Both the position numbers and the translations under genes were made by a program. Of a stretch of DNA of 64,000 nt, positions 1 to 13,203 are shown piece after piece (within the stretch, counting starts at the first letter, position 1; every line of letters starts with the position of its first letter). Origin of the DNA: Dicaeum eximium (lineage: Eukaryota; Chordata; Aves; Passeriformes; Dicaeidae); NCBI GenBank assembly GCA_013396995.1, contig VWZP01001599.1, positions 1,265,946 through 1,329,945 of the forward strand, written 5' to 3'. The notes beneath the pieces are model-generated. The model was given only the letters and a program-made list of their open reading frames with translations, was not told where the DNA came from and did no database searches.

Positions 1-1684
1 GTGTTTGTGGCCCTTCCTACATACCTGATTTGTTTACTTAATGCCACCTAATCAGTTATCAAACCAGGCTGAAGAGCTTCACCTCGCAGCAAAGCAGGAC
101 CATGTGGCTCTGCTCAGCCTGCAGGACAGGGAGATTGCCTCCAAACATCAGTCCTTGATGCTTCCTGAAACCTATCAGCCTTTAGATGGCCACCAGCTCT
201 GCTTAGTGCTGTTTGTTGTCAGTGTTATTTATCCACCTGAGCCTGGCTCTGTTTGCAGTGTTTGATACCACTTACCCTTCCCAGAAGATGGCTGGTGATT
301 GACCAAAGCACAACCTCAAGCACAAGGACTGACTCACCTCCTGCATTCAGTGGGTTAAGGTTGTCCCTGTGGACACCCCAAGGGCAGAGGCTTGTGGGTC
401 CCTTAAACTTCAGTAAAACAGCATGAGAATCACATGTGAAAACCTTTTTAAAAAAATCTCAAAAAAATGTATTCCAAAATAAACCACAGACTGTTGTGTA
501 TTTACCTCACACCAAACATCACTGGAAACTGTACACTGGATGAATGCAGTCCAGTATGGCACCTTCTTTGACCTCAGCCTTCAAATCTCCTTATCAACTG
601 GTACAAACAAGACTTACAGGCTTCATTACTTTTGTTGCTAACTGTGCATCTGACTGAAATTCATACAACACACAACAGATAGGGAAAAGCAAAGGGTTAG
701 TTACTTGAATAAGAAAAGGCTATGTATTATCAAGTGTCCAGCCAGACACATACAGACTACCCTGGCATGCACAGTCAAGTCCCAGGGAAAAGACCTCAGT
801 GGGAAGCTCCACTGTGTTTTAATCATGTGTTTGCCATGTCCCTTTTTCCAACTATCTTCCTCACGTCTGTGCAGAGAGAGCTAAGACTCTTCTGGAACAC
901 TGGGGGTTTTTGTATGAAATAATTGCTTCTTATCAGAGCAATTATTTTTATACAATATAGTCTATGAAAAAAAAATAGTTCACTCAGTTCTACCTTACCC
1001 CTGCAGTACAGATGGAACTGAAAGCAACACATATGTGAATTTGTATTTCACCACTAAACTGATCCTTTTTGGTCTTTTCATTGTCATTTACTATCTGGAA
1101 CTAACCTCACTTTAAACGCAGTCAGTTAGATAACTGTCACTCAAAGAAATGCCGAAAACTTTTATTTTCCTGTGACATAACAATAAATATTTTAAAAACC
1201 TCCTTGCTGAAATGTCCCTTACGTGTCTTTTGGCAAGGGCCCACCCTGGCTCAGGCAGTGGGCAGACACAATGCTGCATGTTCCCTGTGGAAGCCAGAAA
1301 GGAACTGGAATGTCTTACTGCAATAGCTCAGCTCTGCTGCAAAGTGCACCAGAATTACGTGTACTGTTATAGAGCCAGATGTCTCCAGGGCAGGAGCTTT
1401 ATAAAGCTCAGCAGAGTTTATGTATAAGGGGTGATTTCTGGCTAGCAAGCTGCATTTAAAGCAGATGGATATATAACTGGATTCTTTTTGTCTTCCTTTC
1501 TCCTAAAATCTGAATATCAAGTTTTCTGCAAGTCTTTGGAATTAACCTCAAACTGAAACTCAGCCTTAAGAGCTGAGTATTTTTCAGGCTTCTATAATTT
1601 GTCCAAGCCTATTCACGTCAGAAAAGTATTCTGTCCATCACTGCATTTGTGGCAAAAGGACATATAATAAAGTCAGCGAGTTTA

Positions 1685-1800
1685 CATATATAATATATAA
1701 ATGTATACAATATTTATATATAATAACAATAAAAAATTATATATATATACACAACTCTACATATTATATATATTATAATATATATAATAAAGGAGCAGGA
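1685..1800. repeat. AT-rich microsatellite
   Basis: A tract of about 115 bases made mainly of TA dinucleotide runs, with several short self-complementary stretches such as ATTATATATATTATAAT. Confidence 0.85.
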
Positions 1801-3550
1801 AGCCTTGATCTAAAAGCACAACATTGTGCCTTCTAATGCAGAGCTACTGAAGCAAAAATATAGATTTCTGTGTGAAAACTTTAACCAACAATTCTCGACT
1901 TTTGCCAAATTAAGACTGAAAAAAAGCTTAGACTGAACTAGTTTTAAGAGTGCATAATAAATAGATTTTAATACATTAATAAATAGTCGCTGTAAGCCAT
2001 AGGAAGTATCTTTGCTTTCTCCCTTTCAGCATCTTTAAAAACATAAATTGCAATAGTAACAGGACACTTTTGCAGACTAATTGTATAGAAGTAACCCTTT
2101 CAACTGCAGTCTAAGGAAAAAAAACCATGCAGCGATGACATGACTAAATATTTCCATGTCATCAAGCCCAGTGAAACAGACTGTGTCAGGGAGTTCTGAA
2201 GTTTCTGAAGATAAATAAAGATCATAAGAACCTTTGATTTTCCAAACCAAGGACTTTTCCATAATGTACTTTGAGGTATTGCACAGTAAATGGGATAGAT
2301 AACAGTTCAGAACCAAATAATGGTTTATAATTATTTTTTAAATTACAGTACTTTTTATTGTCTCCTGAAAATAATCAGACAACTGTTTAAATTGGTTATT
2401 TACCTTTGTTGTGGAATAACTGAGAGTTTCTGAATTTCCTTGATTTAAGGCACCATTGACCTTAGAGAAAATATGATCTTAATCACACTCATGTTTTTTT
2501 CTTCCAATTGACAGTTGAATTAATATGCTGCTGGCATTGAACAAAATTTCTAATCCTCTTCAGATGCAGCATTTTAGCTCAGGGTGAATATTAAAACCTC
2601 GCCTGTTTTAATTTTCTTTCACAATCACACAGATTCAGACTGCTGACAATACTGTGGCATCATTTTATTGCTTCTGCAGCAACAAAATGTATTTTTGAAT
2701 ACATTATACAATACAGAAAAAATATATTTCACCGTCAAAATTTCACTAAACCACGCCTTCATACGCTCTAGAGAGCTGTTTTATGATGCCCTTCAGTTGC
2801 ATGCACTGCTACCCAGCCCTGAGCTGCTGTGTGCTCCCTGAATGCAGCCATGTGAGCCCCTGCTCCTCAAACCCACCCTCTGGCACCCTCTCTGCTGAGC
2901 AGCCTGACTGCCCTGAGCGAGGACAGTCAGGTCTTGGAATGGACTGGGCCAAGCAGCATATGGGGAAGAGGACACAGCAAGACAGGCTGCCCCCACACAG
3001 CAGACTGCTCACATCACTACAACCCTCAGCCATCTCTGCCACCTTCACCCACCTGTGGGATCAGAGAATTCCCATTCCCTGGGGTGTTCTTACTGCAGGA
3101 AATGCTGTGGTCATGGGCAAATACAGCCCTGGGTCACCTCTGTACTCCTACATACCAGACCATTATGGTGGAACTAACAGAACTAACATACTGTTCCCCA
3201 AACAGGCAGCATCCAGACTTTGGATAAAATAGTCTTTAGACACCAACAGAGTGTATGTATAAGCTATTTTTTCAAACAGAGTGCAGCTCTTATGGGAAAT
3301 ATAAACAGTCTTTTTTCATTTCAATGATGGCTGAAGTAATTTCTGAATGAAGCTTGAAAAAAAAATTATCTTGATTTAAAGAGGCTACTTAAATGTAGAC
3401 CTGAAAGCTGCATCTTAAATGACAGCTGCTAGTCGCAAGGCAGTTCAGGGAAATGAAGCACAGTCCCACAAAAGTGGATTTGGTTCAGCCTCTGAATTCC
3501 CACTGCTGACAGAGCTCAATAGGCATCTTTCACACATTCTATTTTGTTCT

Positions 3551-3572
3551 TTTGTTTGTTTGTTTGTTTGTT
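3551..3572. repeat. (TTTG)n microsatellite
   Basis: About five tandem copies of TTTG in ST7 intron 1. Confidence 0.9.
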
Positions 3573-4078
3573 GCATAGAATTTACTGTCTTCAAGAAAAC
3601 AGCAGGACCTTAAGAAGGCTTCTGCCCTTTTGAAGCCTGACTCCTTCCTCCTACACTCAAAGAGAAACCATTTATCTTTCCACTTCCATCCACAACTCTC
3701 GAGCTGCCTTTCTATAACTTGCACAACTGATTAGGAAGTGCTGACAGCAGAGTGCAGTGAGCCTCCCAGTGCATCCCCCACCTCCAGACCCTTCCCCTAG
3801 GGAACAGCTTCCCAAGAGTTCCAGCATAGTTTCTATTTAAAAGCTTCAGGAGGAGCTGGATTGTCAAATTTAAAATCTGTGCTCTCTACACAGTACTCAG
3901 ATGTGTTTCTGCAGTAGCAAATGTTAGCTCTCCCTTGTGGCATTACACAGCCATGACCAAAGCCTCTTTCTCTCTGTGCTCCTATTCCTCACTTCTAGTA
4001 CAGACACAGTTTCTTTCTAGGACAGGAAATAGTGACCACCTGAGGGATGGGAGGACAAGTGTCCACCCAGCTGTCCAG

Positions 4079-4116
4079 AGATCCTCATCAGTCACTAAGA
4101 TCCTCATCAGTCACTA
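4079..4116. repeat. 19-base perfect tandem duplication
   Basis: Two adjacent identical copies of the unit AGATCCTCATCAGTCACTA. The perfect identity suggests a recent slippage event. Confidence 0.9.
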
Positions 4117-7100
4117 TCACTCATTCTACCCCGAAAAAAGCTCACATCATGAGCCTCCTTGCATGCCTTGGAGCCCACCTTCACCATTCCAGGACGGACT
4201 TGGCTATCCCAGTTTTTTCAAATCCCTGATTTTGTTTTCACAGGGAGCTAAACCAAGTATCCATACATTGTTCTTATCAAAACCCAGGGGGTCTTTACAG
4301 GACCCACTGGACAGCAAAGGTGTTGCCTGAGAAATAACAGGCTAATGAAAGTACTATGCAAGAGACTGTGTGGTGCCATTACAGCAGTGCAATACAGAGC
4401 CTTTTCCAGCAAATACTGAAGAAACAAAATTAAACACTGCCGTATTGCTGTGCGGCAGCAACCCACACAGCAAACTGGGATCATTTGTCAGGTCAGCAAG
4501 CCTGAGAAAATCCCTGCTATGGGGATGCTATGGGTATTTGAATTTGCAACACCATTCTATCTAAAATCTTCATGAGACTGCAGTGGAGAGCTTCAGGGAA
4601 CAGGCTCTGTTGAAAAGCCTGGCAATCAAAGTGCACTGCAGGGAAGAGACAGACAGAGTCAGGGCGGACTGAGGTGTGAGCACAAAGGAATGTCAAGAGA
4701 TGGCAGAAGGTTAACAGAGTAATATGGCAGGGAGCAGCAGCCACCCTGTGTGTGCAGACACAGCTGCCCCAGCCACATCCTGTGACCAGGAGAGCACCGA
4801 CAACAAACCTCGTCGGAAGCAGCACGGCTGCCGCAGGAATTTTCCCACAGTAAAGATCACATTCACCGCTCTGTGTCGGGAACAATATTGCATTGTAACG
4901 TCCCTGGGATTCCAGCAGATGGAAGAACACATTCAACCTCAACCACGGACAAACTCTGAGAAGTGGCTGAAATGGCCAGGAGCAATGCTCCTTTGGCTGC
5001 ACTACAGCACAGCAGATTTTTTATGTGTTAGCCACACGGCCAGCACAGTGACATGAACTCAAACGAAGAATGGAGACTAAATCTTAATAAACCTGGAAAA
5101 AGACAGAAACCCCCAAGCATCAGATAAAAACAAATGTTTAAACCTTATGGATGTGTATGACCAAAACAAAATTTCAAGAGAGAAAATAAATAAAGAAGAA
5201 AAAGAAGAAAAAAGAAACAGAAACACTGAAGAAGAATTTGAAGTGCTTTCTTTACCTCTACAATCTCACGGATCTGTCTGTGGGAAGGTGATGGCCATGC
5301 AAACAACACTGCAAACATCACTGCTTTTAAAAAAATAAACAAACACTTTCAAATACTTTTTCAGGGTTCTTCCTTTTTTTTTTTCTAAGTTTCCCTAACA
5401 TGTGGCTAAGCTTATGTTCTATTAAGAACTAGACTATTCTTCTTATGTGTGATTGTCACTGTTATTTTTCTTCCTATGTATTTTTCAAGTCATCTTTCTC
5501 AGCATTCAAATGAGTACAAGATTTCACAGACATGCTTGGTATTTTTCAGTCTGGGACCACTCTCTGTCTTCTCACAATCTTTACAGCAGGAAAGCTGTAG
5601 CCTGCACAGAGAGGAAAGCATAAATTACACTATGACAGGTTTATAAGACTAATTCTAATAAATATCTCTCGGTAGCCTCCTATTCACTGTCTCTCTAGAA
5701 GAGCAAGGAGGGATTTTTCTGCTGGCAGCATTTTCAACTGCATCAACATATTTCATGAAAGTGCATGAACTTGAGCAACACTTTGCCAAGGAAGCCCACA
5801 CAGGCTTGCAAACCAGGAGACATGAGGAGGACCCCTCAGAGCCCCTGGCAGGGCATTAGCCTGGGCTAAGAGAGACCAGAGACTGGACCCTGTTTCAGGA
5901 CCAGCTGCATTCCATCTACTTTTTTTTAGCTCAAATCACTGCAGGTCAGCCTTTGATCAAAGCTTCTTCCCCTACAAGACACTGCTCTGGCCAATTCAAC
6001 TGAGCAGGAGCCAGGCAAGGCAGAGATCATGGATGTGAAGCAGGTGTCCATGTCCCAGGATGCAACCACCAGCACGTGCAAACCAGCTGAGCCCAACTCA
6101 CTTTCCAAAGGCACCTTGTGTTTTCTTGCATTTTTTTCATTGTTTTGTTTGGGTATTCAGAAAATCCAGACCAGTGCTTGAAGATCTTTTCATTTCAGAA
6201 GGACCTTTACACATATCTTTGTTTCACTCTATCTACTGCCACCAAATTTTTACTGAGAAAAAAAATGTATTGCAAACAGACAGAAATTACAGCCTGGAAA
6301 GAAGCAGTATCCAATGGTATCAAAACCAGCTATGCCATGTGCTCTGCATGAAGTACACACATTTTTCTTTCAGTTGTTCTTTAATGTTTGTTAGCTGCCC
6401 TGCTGTGACTCTTTCAAAAAACATTTAATTTCTTACCTGCATGTATTTATTTGAATATTGGTTCAGCTGTGTCATTGAAATGCTTAGAAACCCAAGCCCA
6501 TTTTTCAAAATTATTTAAGAACTCCTTTATTTAAGTACCATTGGATTTTCTTGAAAGTCACATTGCTTCTGAAAATAGCATTTTGATGCATGATGATATA
6601 GAAGGAAATTGAAAACATCTTCATTTTGGAGACATTAAGCAGTCCAACACTAACCCACATGCACATCACTTCTTACCAAAGTCTTTTATTGCTGATATTC
6701 AAGAGAATGCTGCAGAGAACAGAGAGGTCCTGTGTTCATGCATGTTTAAATCACGCAAACCATGAAAGTCTGGGATTAAAACCAGAGGCTGAAGGATGAT
6801 GTCCAAAGGCTAAAAGCTTTTAAGTACTAAAGTATCTCCTTCAACACTCACAAGAGTTTCTTCCCATGTTACATTTGACATGGAACATACCAAATTATAG
6901 CCTTTTACCCTTAGACAAACTCAATTCTCTGTATCAAAACTGATTACACAAAATAAATAAGACTCAAATGAGCAACATTGAAAAAAATTAAATGAAAATG
7001 AGAATTGATCTGGTGATGGAGTTCTTGCCACTCCATCTGTTGACTCTCTTTTTCTGATTATATTGAGAGTTGCGTCGACCTTCAGAAATACTGAGAAAGG

Positions 7101-10100
7101 TTTTCCCTTATGCAAGATGTACAGCTGGACTTCTTTGGTCTCCATGAAATGCCTGTACCCAGCACCTCTGCTCTTTTCCTTTTCAGCACAAGTACACAGT
7201 GTCTAACTCCACCCCCACTTTTTGTTGTGAAATTGGAACATGCCCAACATTTTTTCCTCAGCAGACAATTTATTTTTAAATCCATGGCTAAGAATGCAGT
7301 GTAATATATTTTAAAACAAATGTTCTTAGTCATAATTTCCATAATATTTCAACCCCTTCACAGGAAATATTATTCACAACACCAACAGAATAAAAGCCAA
7401 TGGGTTTCTATTACCAAGTGTCCACAGGTCTTCATTTCAAATCTCAACAATAGCAAAAAACTGCTGTAATAAAAGCTTAGATAAAGACTGATTATTTGCA
7501 TTAGCACTAGTCAACAGCTGGAGATCTGTCTGGAAGGTGCATCTTATTTCAGTGTGACATAGTTGATCAACTACTGAAATGAATGCTTAAATTAGGTTGC
7601 CCATATTAGGAGCATGACAGACCTAGGTCTTCAAATAAGTAAAGTTTAATATTTTTTAGGAGGTAATATAGGTCTAAAACTAAATTGCCTTCTTGAAACA
7701 AATTCTCATTCATGGCAACTGGCCTGTTATTTTAAAGAAGGGCTTTTTTATCTCAGATGAGGAGTGATAAGGTCTCCTATACCATCATTTCCTGTTCTTA
7801 AAAGTACATCAAACATGCACATAACATGATGTTAAATGACTGGTGCTTCTACCAAACCAGTTTGTTCTTCTTTTTCCACATAGCACTGATAAATAAAGAT
7901 GCATTTTGTGTCAGTGGGAAAGGAGAATATATGTCAGCTCTGAAGTGTCAGGTTCAAATTGTAAGGTTTTGCAAATTGAGTTTTTATAAATGCCAAGTCC
8001 ATGGACCTAGACCATGAATCTGGGCAGGCAATTTGAGTCATCAATAGGAAATATTCCTTGGTTCCCTGACTATTGCATCACAATTTGGTACAAAAGTGCT
8101 CCTGCCATATAATATAAATCATATGAAAATCTTCATTGCACTTAGGGATTTTCTAGAAAATGAGCTACTGTATTGACTAAATGTATCTTACTGTGCACAG
8201 CTGAGGAAAAAATAAGTTGCAAATTACTGCAAATGAAGTTTCATTTAATTGCTGCATTTCTTCTTTCCTTTAGTTGAATTATTACTTTGACTTAGGTTAC
8301 CATCATGACTTTTTATTTTTAGGTTCGTTCTACTAAACCAAGTAGGAATAGGCTGTATGTGAGACGTTGTTATTTCTCCTACAAAATTATTCCAAAACAC
8401 ACCCAAGTTAGGCAGAAACCACAAGTTAGTTAGAATTCATGACCAAACACAAGCACATATTTTTAATTCATGTTGCTGTTGACATCACTGTGAGCAGATC
8501 AGACCATTCAGACAAAAATGTAACAGGATAATGCCCTATGGAATTTAAAAACAAAGTGGCAGCCAAAACATAAAATGGTCTGACCCGTATTAAGCGTTTT
8601 CTCTCAACTCCATTAAGAGGTTAAAGTCTGTTATAAGCACACTGTTTTCTAAAATTTGCTTAACAGAGGCAACACGGGCAGAATCATGGAGCATGGCTGC
8701 ATCATGGCTTAGAAATGGCATTCTCCCATTTAGTACTCCAGCTAAAACCAAGCTGCCTCTCACTCCCACACCTTCAACTGGAAGAACTAAAGGCAAAGAT
8801 CGTGGTTTGAGATTAAAAAATTTTACTGGAAACAGAAATGAGATTAGTAAACAACAGTAACAGCAACAATGTGAGTAACAAAAGGTATAAGACTAAGAAA
8901 CAATTTACACCTCCTTACCTTTTCTGGACAGAAAGTAACCCCTTCTCCCCTAAAGAGCAACAGAGTCCCTTTCTCCTGACCCTGGCAGTCTCATGAGATG
9001 GTGCTGAATAACATTTGGGCCTGGCCATGCCCCATCCCAATTACTGCAAAAAATTAATCCTGTTCCTGGCTAGAAGCAGGACAGTCTGATGTTCAAAAGC
9101 TACAGCTTTTGTTGTCCTGCTAACACTGCAGTTTGCTGAGTAGAAAGAACAGGATTAGAAAATACTGCACACATGACAGTATTTGCAGTAAAGAGGATCC
9201 AAGCCTTTGGGTAGACCTTACATATCCACAAATCAGAGCCTTTTTGAGTACCTGCTGAGAGAAGGACATTCATCTCCATGGCCACAGAGCTCCCAAGGAT
9301 ACCTACATTCCATGCCAGTATTAAACAGACATTAGATAAGAAAAACAATTCAACCCCAACAGTTACTTTTGCCATTAGATTAATTCAGAAAACCTATTTG
9401 TAATCACTGATGAACAAGCTCTCATCTCATCTTCCTGCCAGAGTCCAGTGGTTTTAGACCCAGAGATAAAAAATGAGTTTCCTGCAGCCCTGCGTATTTA
9501 AGGCAGGTGTCTGCCAGAGAAGGAGTGTGGATGTGCCACAAAGCTACTTGTACTTACATGGGGCAATCTATCCAAAGGAACTGGCTAAACAGAATGTTCC
9601 TAGTCACAAATGTCTTACCTTGAAAAACAACATTAATCCAACACACCCTACAAGTTGGACCTCATTCCATCCGGAGCCTTGGGTTTACCCAAAACCCCAA
9701 ATCCCAGTCCTCTTGCCTCTTGTAATTTTTGTCTGTTTGGATGAAAGACCTAATCTGTATGGGATCTCCTATTTCTCTTACTGTTCATACAGTTCACAGA
9801 GCAGAAATCCAAGCTGGCTCATAAGCAAGGCTGGTTTCCACCTAACTGCACAAGCAGACGTTCTAAAGTCATGGGCTGCCCTGGCAGGAAACAATTGCTG
9901 GCTTGCTGTGCCAGAAGATCTCTGGCCCTGACTGTCCACAAAGTGCCACATCTGTGCTGAGACAGAAATGTTGTGAACCAGAACACCAGTTACAACTATC
10001 AATGGTTTTCATACAGCAGATGGGATTCATAACTTTACAGGGGGCTATATCACACATGGTTATGAGTACACCTAAAAGCTCCTGAGATCCTCACCTATTT

Positions 10101-10680
10101 GCACCTCACTATAAAAAGTTATAGTGATTCCTTAGGTTTCTGCTTCTGTTTAATGCTGAGATTTAAAACCTTAAAATCAAGCACAGAAAGAAGACAAATA
10201 TCTGGTAAAAACCTGTTAACCTAAAATAATGAGACAGAGAAGCAGGATTTTTCAGACACACCTACTGTTTGAAATCTCTTCCGAGATTATGAACTCTTCT
10301 GAGTCCATACAAGAAGTAGGATGAGTTTTAGTTTTATGGATTAAGAGAAAATGAGTAATGGAAAAATTAATCAAATGTCTACATCACACAAATTAGTCAA
10401 ACCACAACACACAGTCAAGATATTGTTATGGGTGAAACATTCCTGTGTATGACTTTAAAACATTAAACTTTAGATATCCAAAATTATTTGTCCTTTTGCA
10501 AACTGTAAAACACTTTGGTACCTTGTTTGTGAAGATTTTTCAAGGAGTCCACCACCTGGAAACCTCTCCTTCTTAGTTCAAATAACCACCTAACTATTCA
10601 TCAAACTTTGCAGCCTTTGCCTAGTAGCTTGAACAAGGAAGACACTGAATTCCTCAGGCTTTGCTTTCAACAACTTGAAA

Positions 10681-10750
10681 TCATAGAGTCATAGAATATC
10701 TTTGGTTGGAAGGGATGCCCAAGGATCATCAAAGTCCAGTTCCTGAACTC
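10681..10750 (-). mobile_element. CR1 LINE 3'-end remnant
   Basis: The stretch opens with a TCATAGAGTCATAGAAT-type repeat, the complement of the CR1 3'-terminal microsatellite. A GGTTGGAAGGGA motif and a CCAAGGATCATC block follow, as in avian CR1 copies. Read as plus-strand sequence it is the reverse complement, so the element is on the minus strand. Similarity fades within about 70-80 bases. Confidence 0.7.
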
Positions 10751-12145
10751 CTCAAATTGTCTTTGCAACAGCCCATGGTTATCCTCAAGTGTCTGCCAGC
10801 TTGGCCTTGGTCTCCCAGTGAAAGTGTTGTTGGGTTACCTCTTTTGCTTGTCCCAAAGGACACCAATACCTACTCATATCCAGCTTTTAGTGCTCCCCAC
10901 ATTGCCAAACAAGCTTCAGACAGCAGGGCTTGCCACCTTCCACGACCTACAGACCTCCAAGAGAACCTCGAAATCATGACAGACTAAATCTGACAGGATT
11001 TTTAGTACATAATGTTTTACATTAGCTACAGGAGCTATAGAATTAAGGCTTCTGGTCAGTCAATGCCCTTCTGTTTCCATTTACGGTTAAGAATGCAAAA
11101 ACTTGATGGTAATTTCTTTCCCAAACTCTCCTCAGCCTGTTCCAATTTTGGGACATATTTCAGTCTAGTCAAAAATATTTTAAACAATGTGGTTTATTTA
11201 TAATCGGAAAAGGCATCTTAGTAATCATCAAAATTACCAGAAGTTACTAAATTTAAAACACAACGACTGTATTTTCTTCTCTCCCCATACAGAGCAACAG
11301 ACTGAGCACAAAATCTAAGCACTACTGTACACAGCTCAACAGAATTCCCTCCCTCCATGAACAGCTGCAGCCAGAGTCAGAAAAATAAACCTTTTTAGGT
11401 TTGCTAACCAACCAAAATGTGATACTAGGAATGGCAAGGAATATGAAATAAGTAACCTATTTTATGTATTGTAGTTCACTTATACCTTATGAGTACTATC
11501 ACCTATCCAAAAACATGACCATGGAGGGAGATGTAGCCATGTTAATACAAATGATAAGATTAAAAAAAATCAGTATTGCTTATGCCACATAAGAGTTAAA
11601 AAGAGAAAGGATACTACAAATGCCTATAAAATAAATGCAAGAAAGCAGCCATTCAATAAGATAAGGGACAAACTGAGAACTGTACAAGAAGACAGGCATT
11701 CACTAAACACATCATTTACTTGCAGCAGTCAGTATGGTGAGATGCTGCTGAAGTCAAGAACTATGAAAACTCAAAATTGGAATTACAGTAAAACTATCCA
11801 TAAGTGTATAAAAGGCCAAGCCAAGTAGCAAACTTACATGAGAAAGTAAACTTGAAATGAAGGAGGGGCAGATCACAACTGTTGCCTGCTCATTGAAAGT
11901 TATTTTCCATTGTTTGCTGAATCTGCAGCTGGTATTACCTATTCTCAAGGAAAAAATACACAACCCCCACAAAAAAAAGAAATCTGTCCACACCTCCCCT
12001 AGAGCAACACTAGAAATGCTGACTGAATTCACCACAGAGGTTTCTATGTTCTGTGTAGTTTCTGGAGCACAGCCTGGTTGCACATACAAAACTCTCTACT
12101 CTGCTCAGAAATAATCAAGAACACATAAAAACCCTTGGTTTGCAG

Positions 12146-13203
12146 TGTGGTGGTTTGACCCTGGCTGGATGCCAGGCACCCACCAAAGCTGCTGTATCAC
12201 TCCCCTCCACAGGACAGAGAAAATGAAACAAAGGGTTCATGAGTTACGGACTGGGAGAGATCACTCACCAAATACCACCACAGACTCACCACAGAAAAGA
12301 CTCAATTTGGGGATATTAACTGAATTTATTACTACCAAAATCAGAGCAGGACAGTAACAAGTAAAATACATTTTAAAACCACCTTCCCCCCACCCCTCCC
12401 TCCTCCCCAGAGTGGCACAGGCAGACAGGGAATGGGGGTTATGGTCAGTTCATCACCTGTTGTTTCTGCCACCACTCAGGGGAGGAATCCTGCTCCTGCT
12501 CGAGTGTGGGGGTCCTCCCAGGGGCAGCAGTCCTCCCCAGACTGCTCCACNCAGTCCTCCCCAGCCTGCTCCACTGTGGCTCACTCTTCCCCAGGGTGCA
12601 ATCCTTCAGGCACAGCCTGCTCCAGTGTGGGTCCCCCACAACGTCACAAGCCCTATCAGGAAACCTGCAACACCATTGGCTCCTCTCTCCGTGGGTCTGC
12701 AGGTCCCTGGTCCAGCACAGATTTCCTACAGGTTCACATCCTCTTCTCAGGTACCCACCTGCTCCAGTGTGGGATTCCCCCATGGCCTGCAGGTGGATCT
12801 TCGTATCCTCATGGATCTCCAAGGGCTGCAGGGGCACAGCTGCTTCACCATGGTCTGCACCATTGTCTGCAGAGAAATCCCAGCTCCATCCAGCACCTGG
12901 GGCAGGTCCTCCCCTCCTTCTACACTGACCTTGGTATTTGCAGAGTTGTCCCTCATATTCTCATCCCACTGCTCTCTAGCCACAATTACTTCTGTGCAGT
13001 AACTGCTTTTTTCCTCTTAGATCTGTTATCACAGAAGTGTTACCTCCATTTCTGATTGTCTTGGCCCGGGCCAGTGGTGGATCCACCCTGGAGTTGGCTG
13101 GCATTGGCTGCCAGACATACAGAACATTCTGGCAGCTTCTCAAAGAAGCCACCACCCCTGTAGCCCTGTGACTACCAAAACCTGGCCATGCAAACCTAAT
13201 ACA
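12146..13203 (-). mobile_element. Solo LTR of an avian ERVL-like endogenous retrovirus
   Basis: On the minus strand the element starts TGTATTAGG and ends CCACCACA, the TG...CA termini of an LTR, and is 1058 bases long. Its sequence resembles an LTR type I know as common in passerine genomes. The flanking 5-base sequences TGCAG (12141-12145) and TACAG (13204-13208) match at four of five positions, fitting a class III target-site duplication. An AATAAA signal on the sense strand lies at 12325-12330, and a G-rich tract lies just upstream of it (12386-12408). The middle holds decayed tandem units built on a CTGCTCCAGTGTGGG-like core. No internal retroviral genes accompany it. One ambiguous base lies at 12551. 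Confidence 0.85.
12325..12330 (-). promoter_or_regulatory. LTR poly(A) signal, sense to ST7
   Basis: AATAAA on the minus strand within the LTR, in the position expected near the R/U5 boundary. It has the same orientation as ST7 transcription. Confidence 0.6.

Larger units (their letters stand above)
1..12145 (-). other. ST7 intron 1, distal part
   Basis: No exon, tRNA or conserved coding motif was recognised here on either strand. The open frames are short and have no family resemblance. The region holds an AT microsatellite (about 1.7 kb), a TTTG repeat (3.55 kb), a 19-base duplication (4.08 kb) and a CR1 3' remnant (10.7 kb). It is intronic because no ST7 exon 2 sequence is found downstream of exon 1. 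Confidence 0.8.

Noticed and set aside
2783..3232. 149-codon plus-strand open frame in ST7 intron 1
   Set aside because: No family resemblance, no splice or promoter support, and overlapping frames are open too. It fits a locally GC-richer intron segment.
4517..5002. 161-codon minus-strand open frame
   Set aside because: Cys/Leu-rich composition with no recognisable domain, and overlapping open frames on both strands. Not ST7 exon 2.
9473..9931. 152-codon plus-strand open frame
   Set aside because: No recognisable motif or homologue. Treated as chance.
12412..13055. Overlapping open frames of up to 207 codons on both strands
   Set aside because: They lie wholly within the LTR at 12146-13203, whose low-stop, C-rich tandem units keep several frames open.
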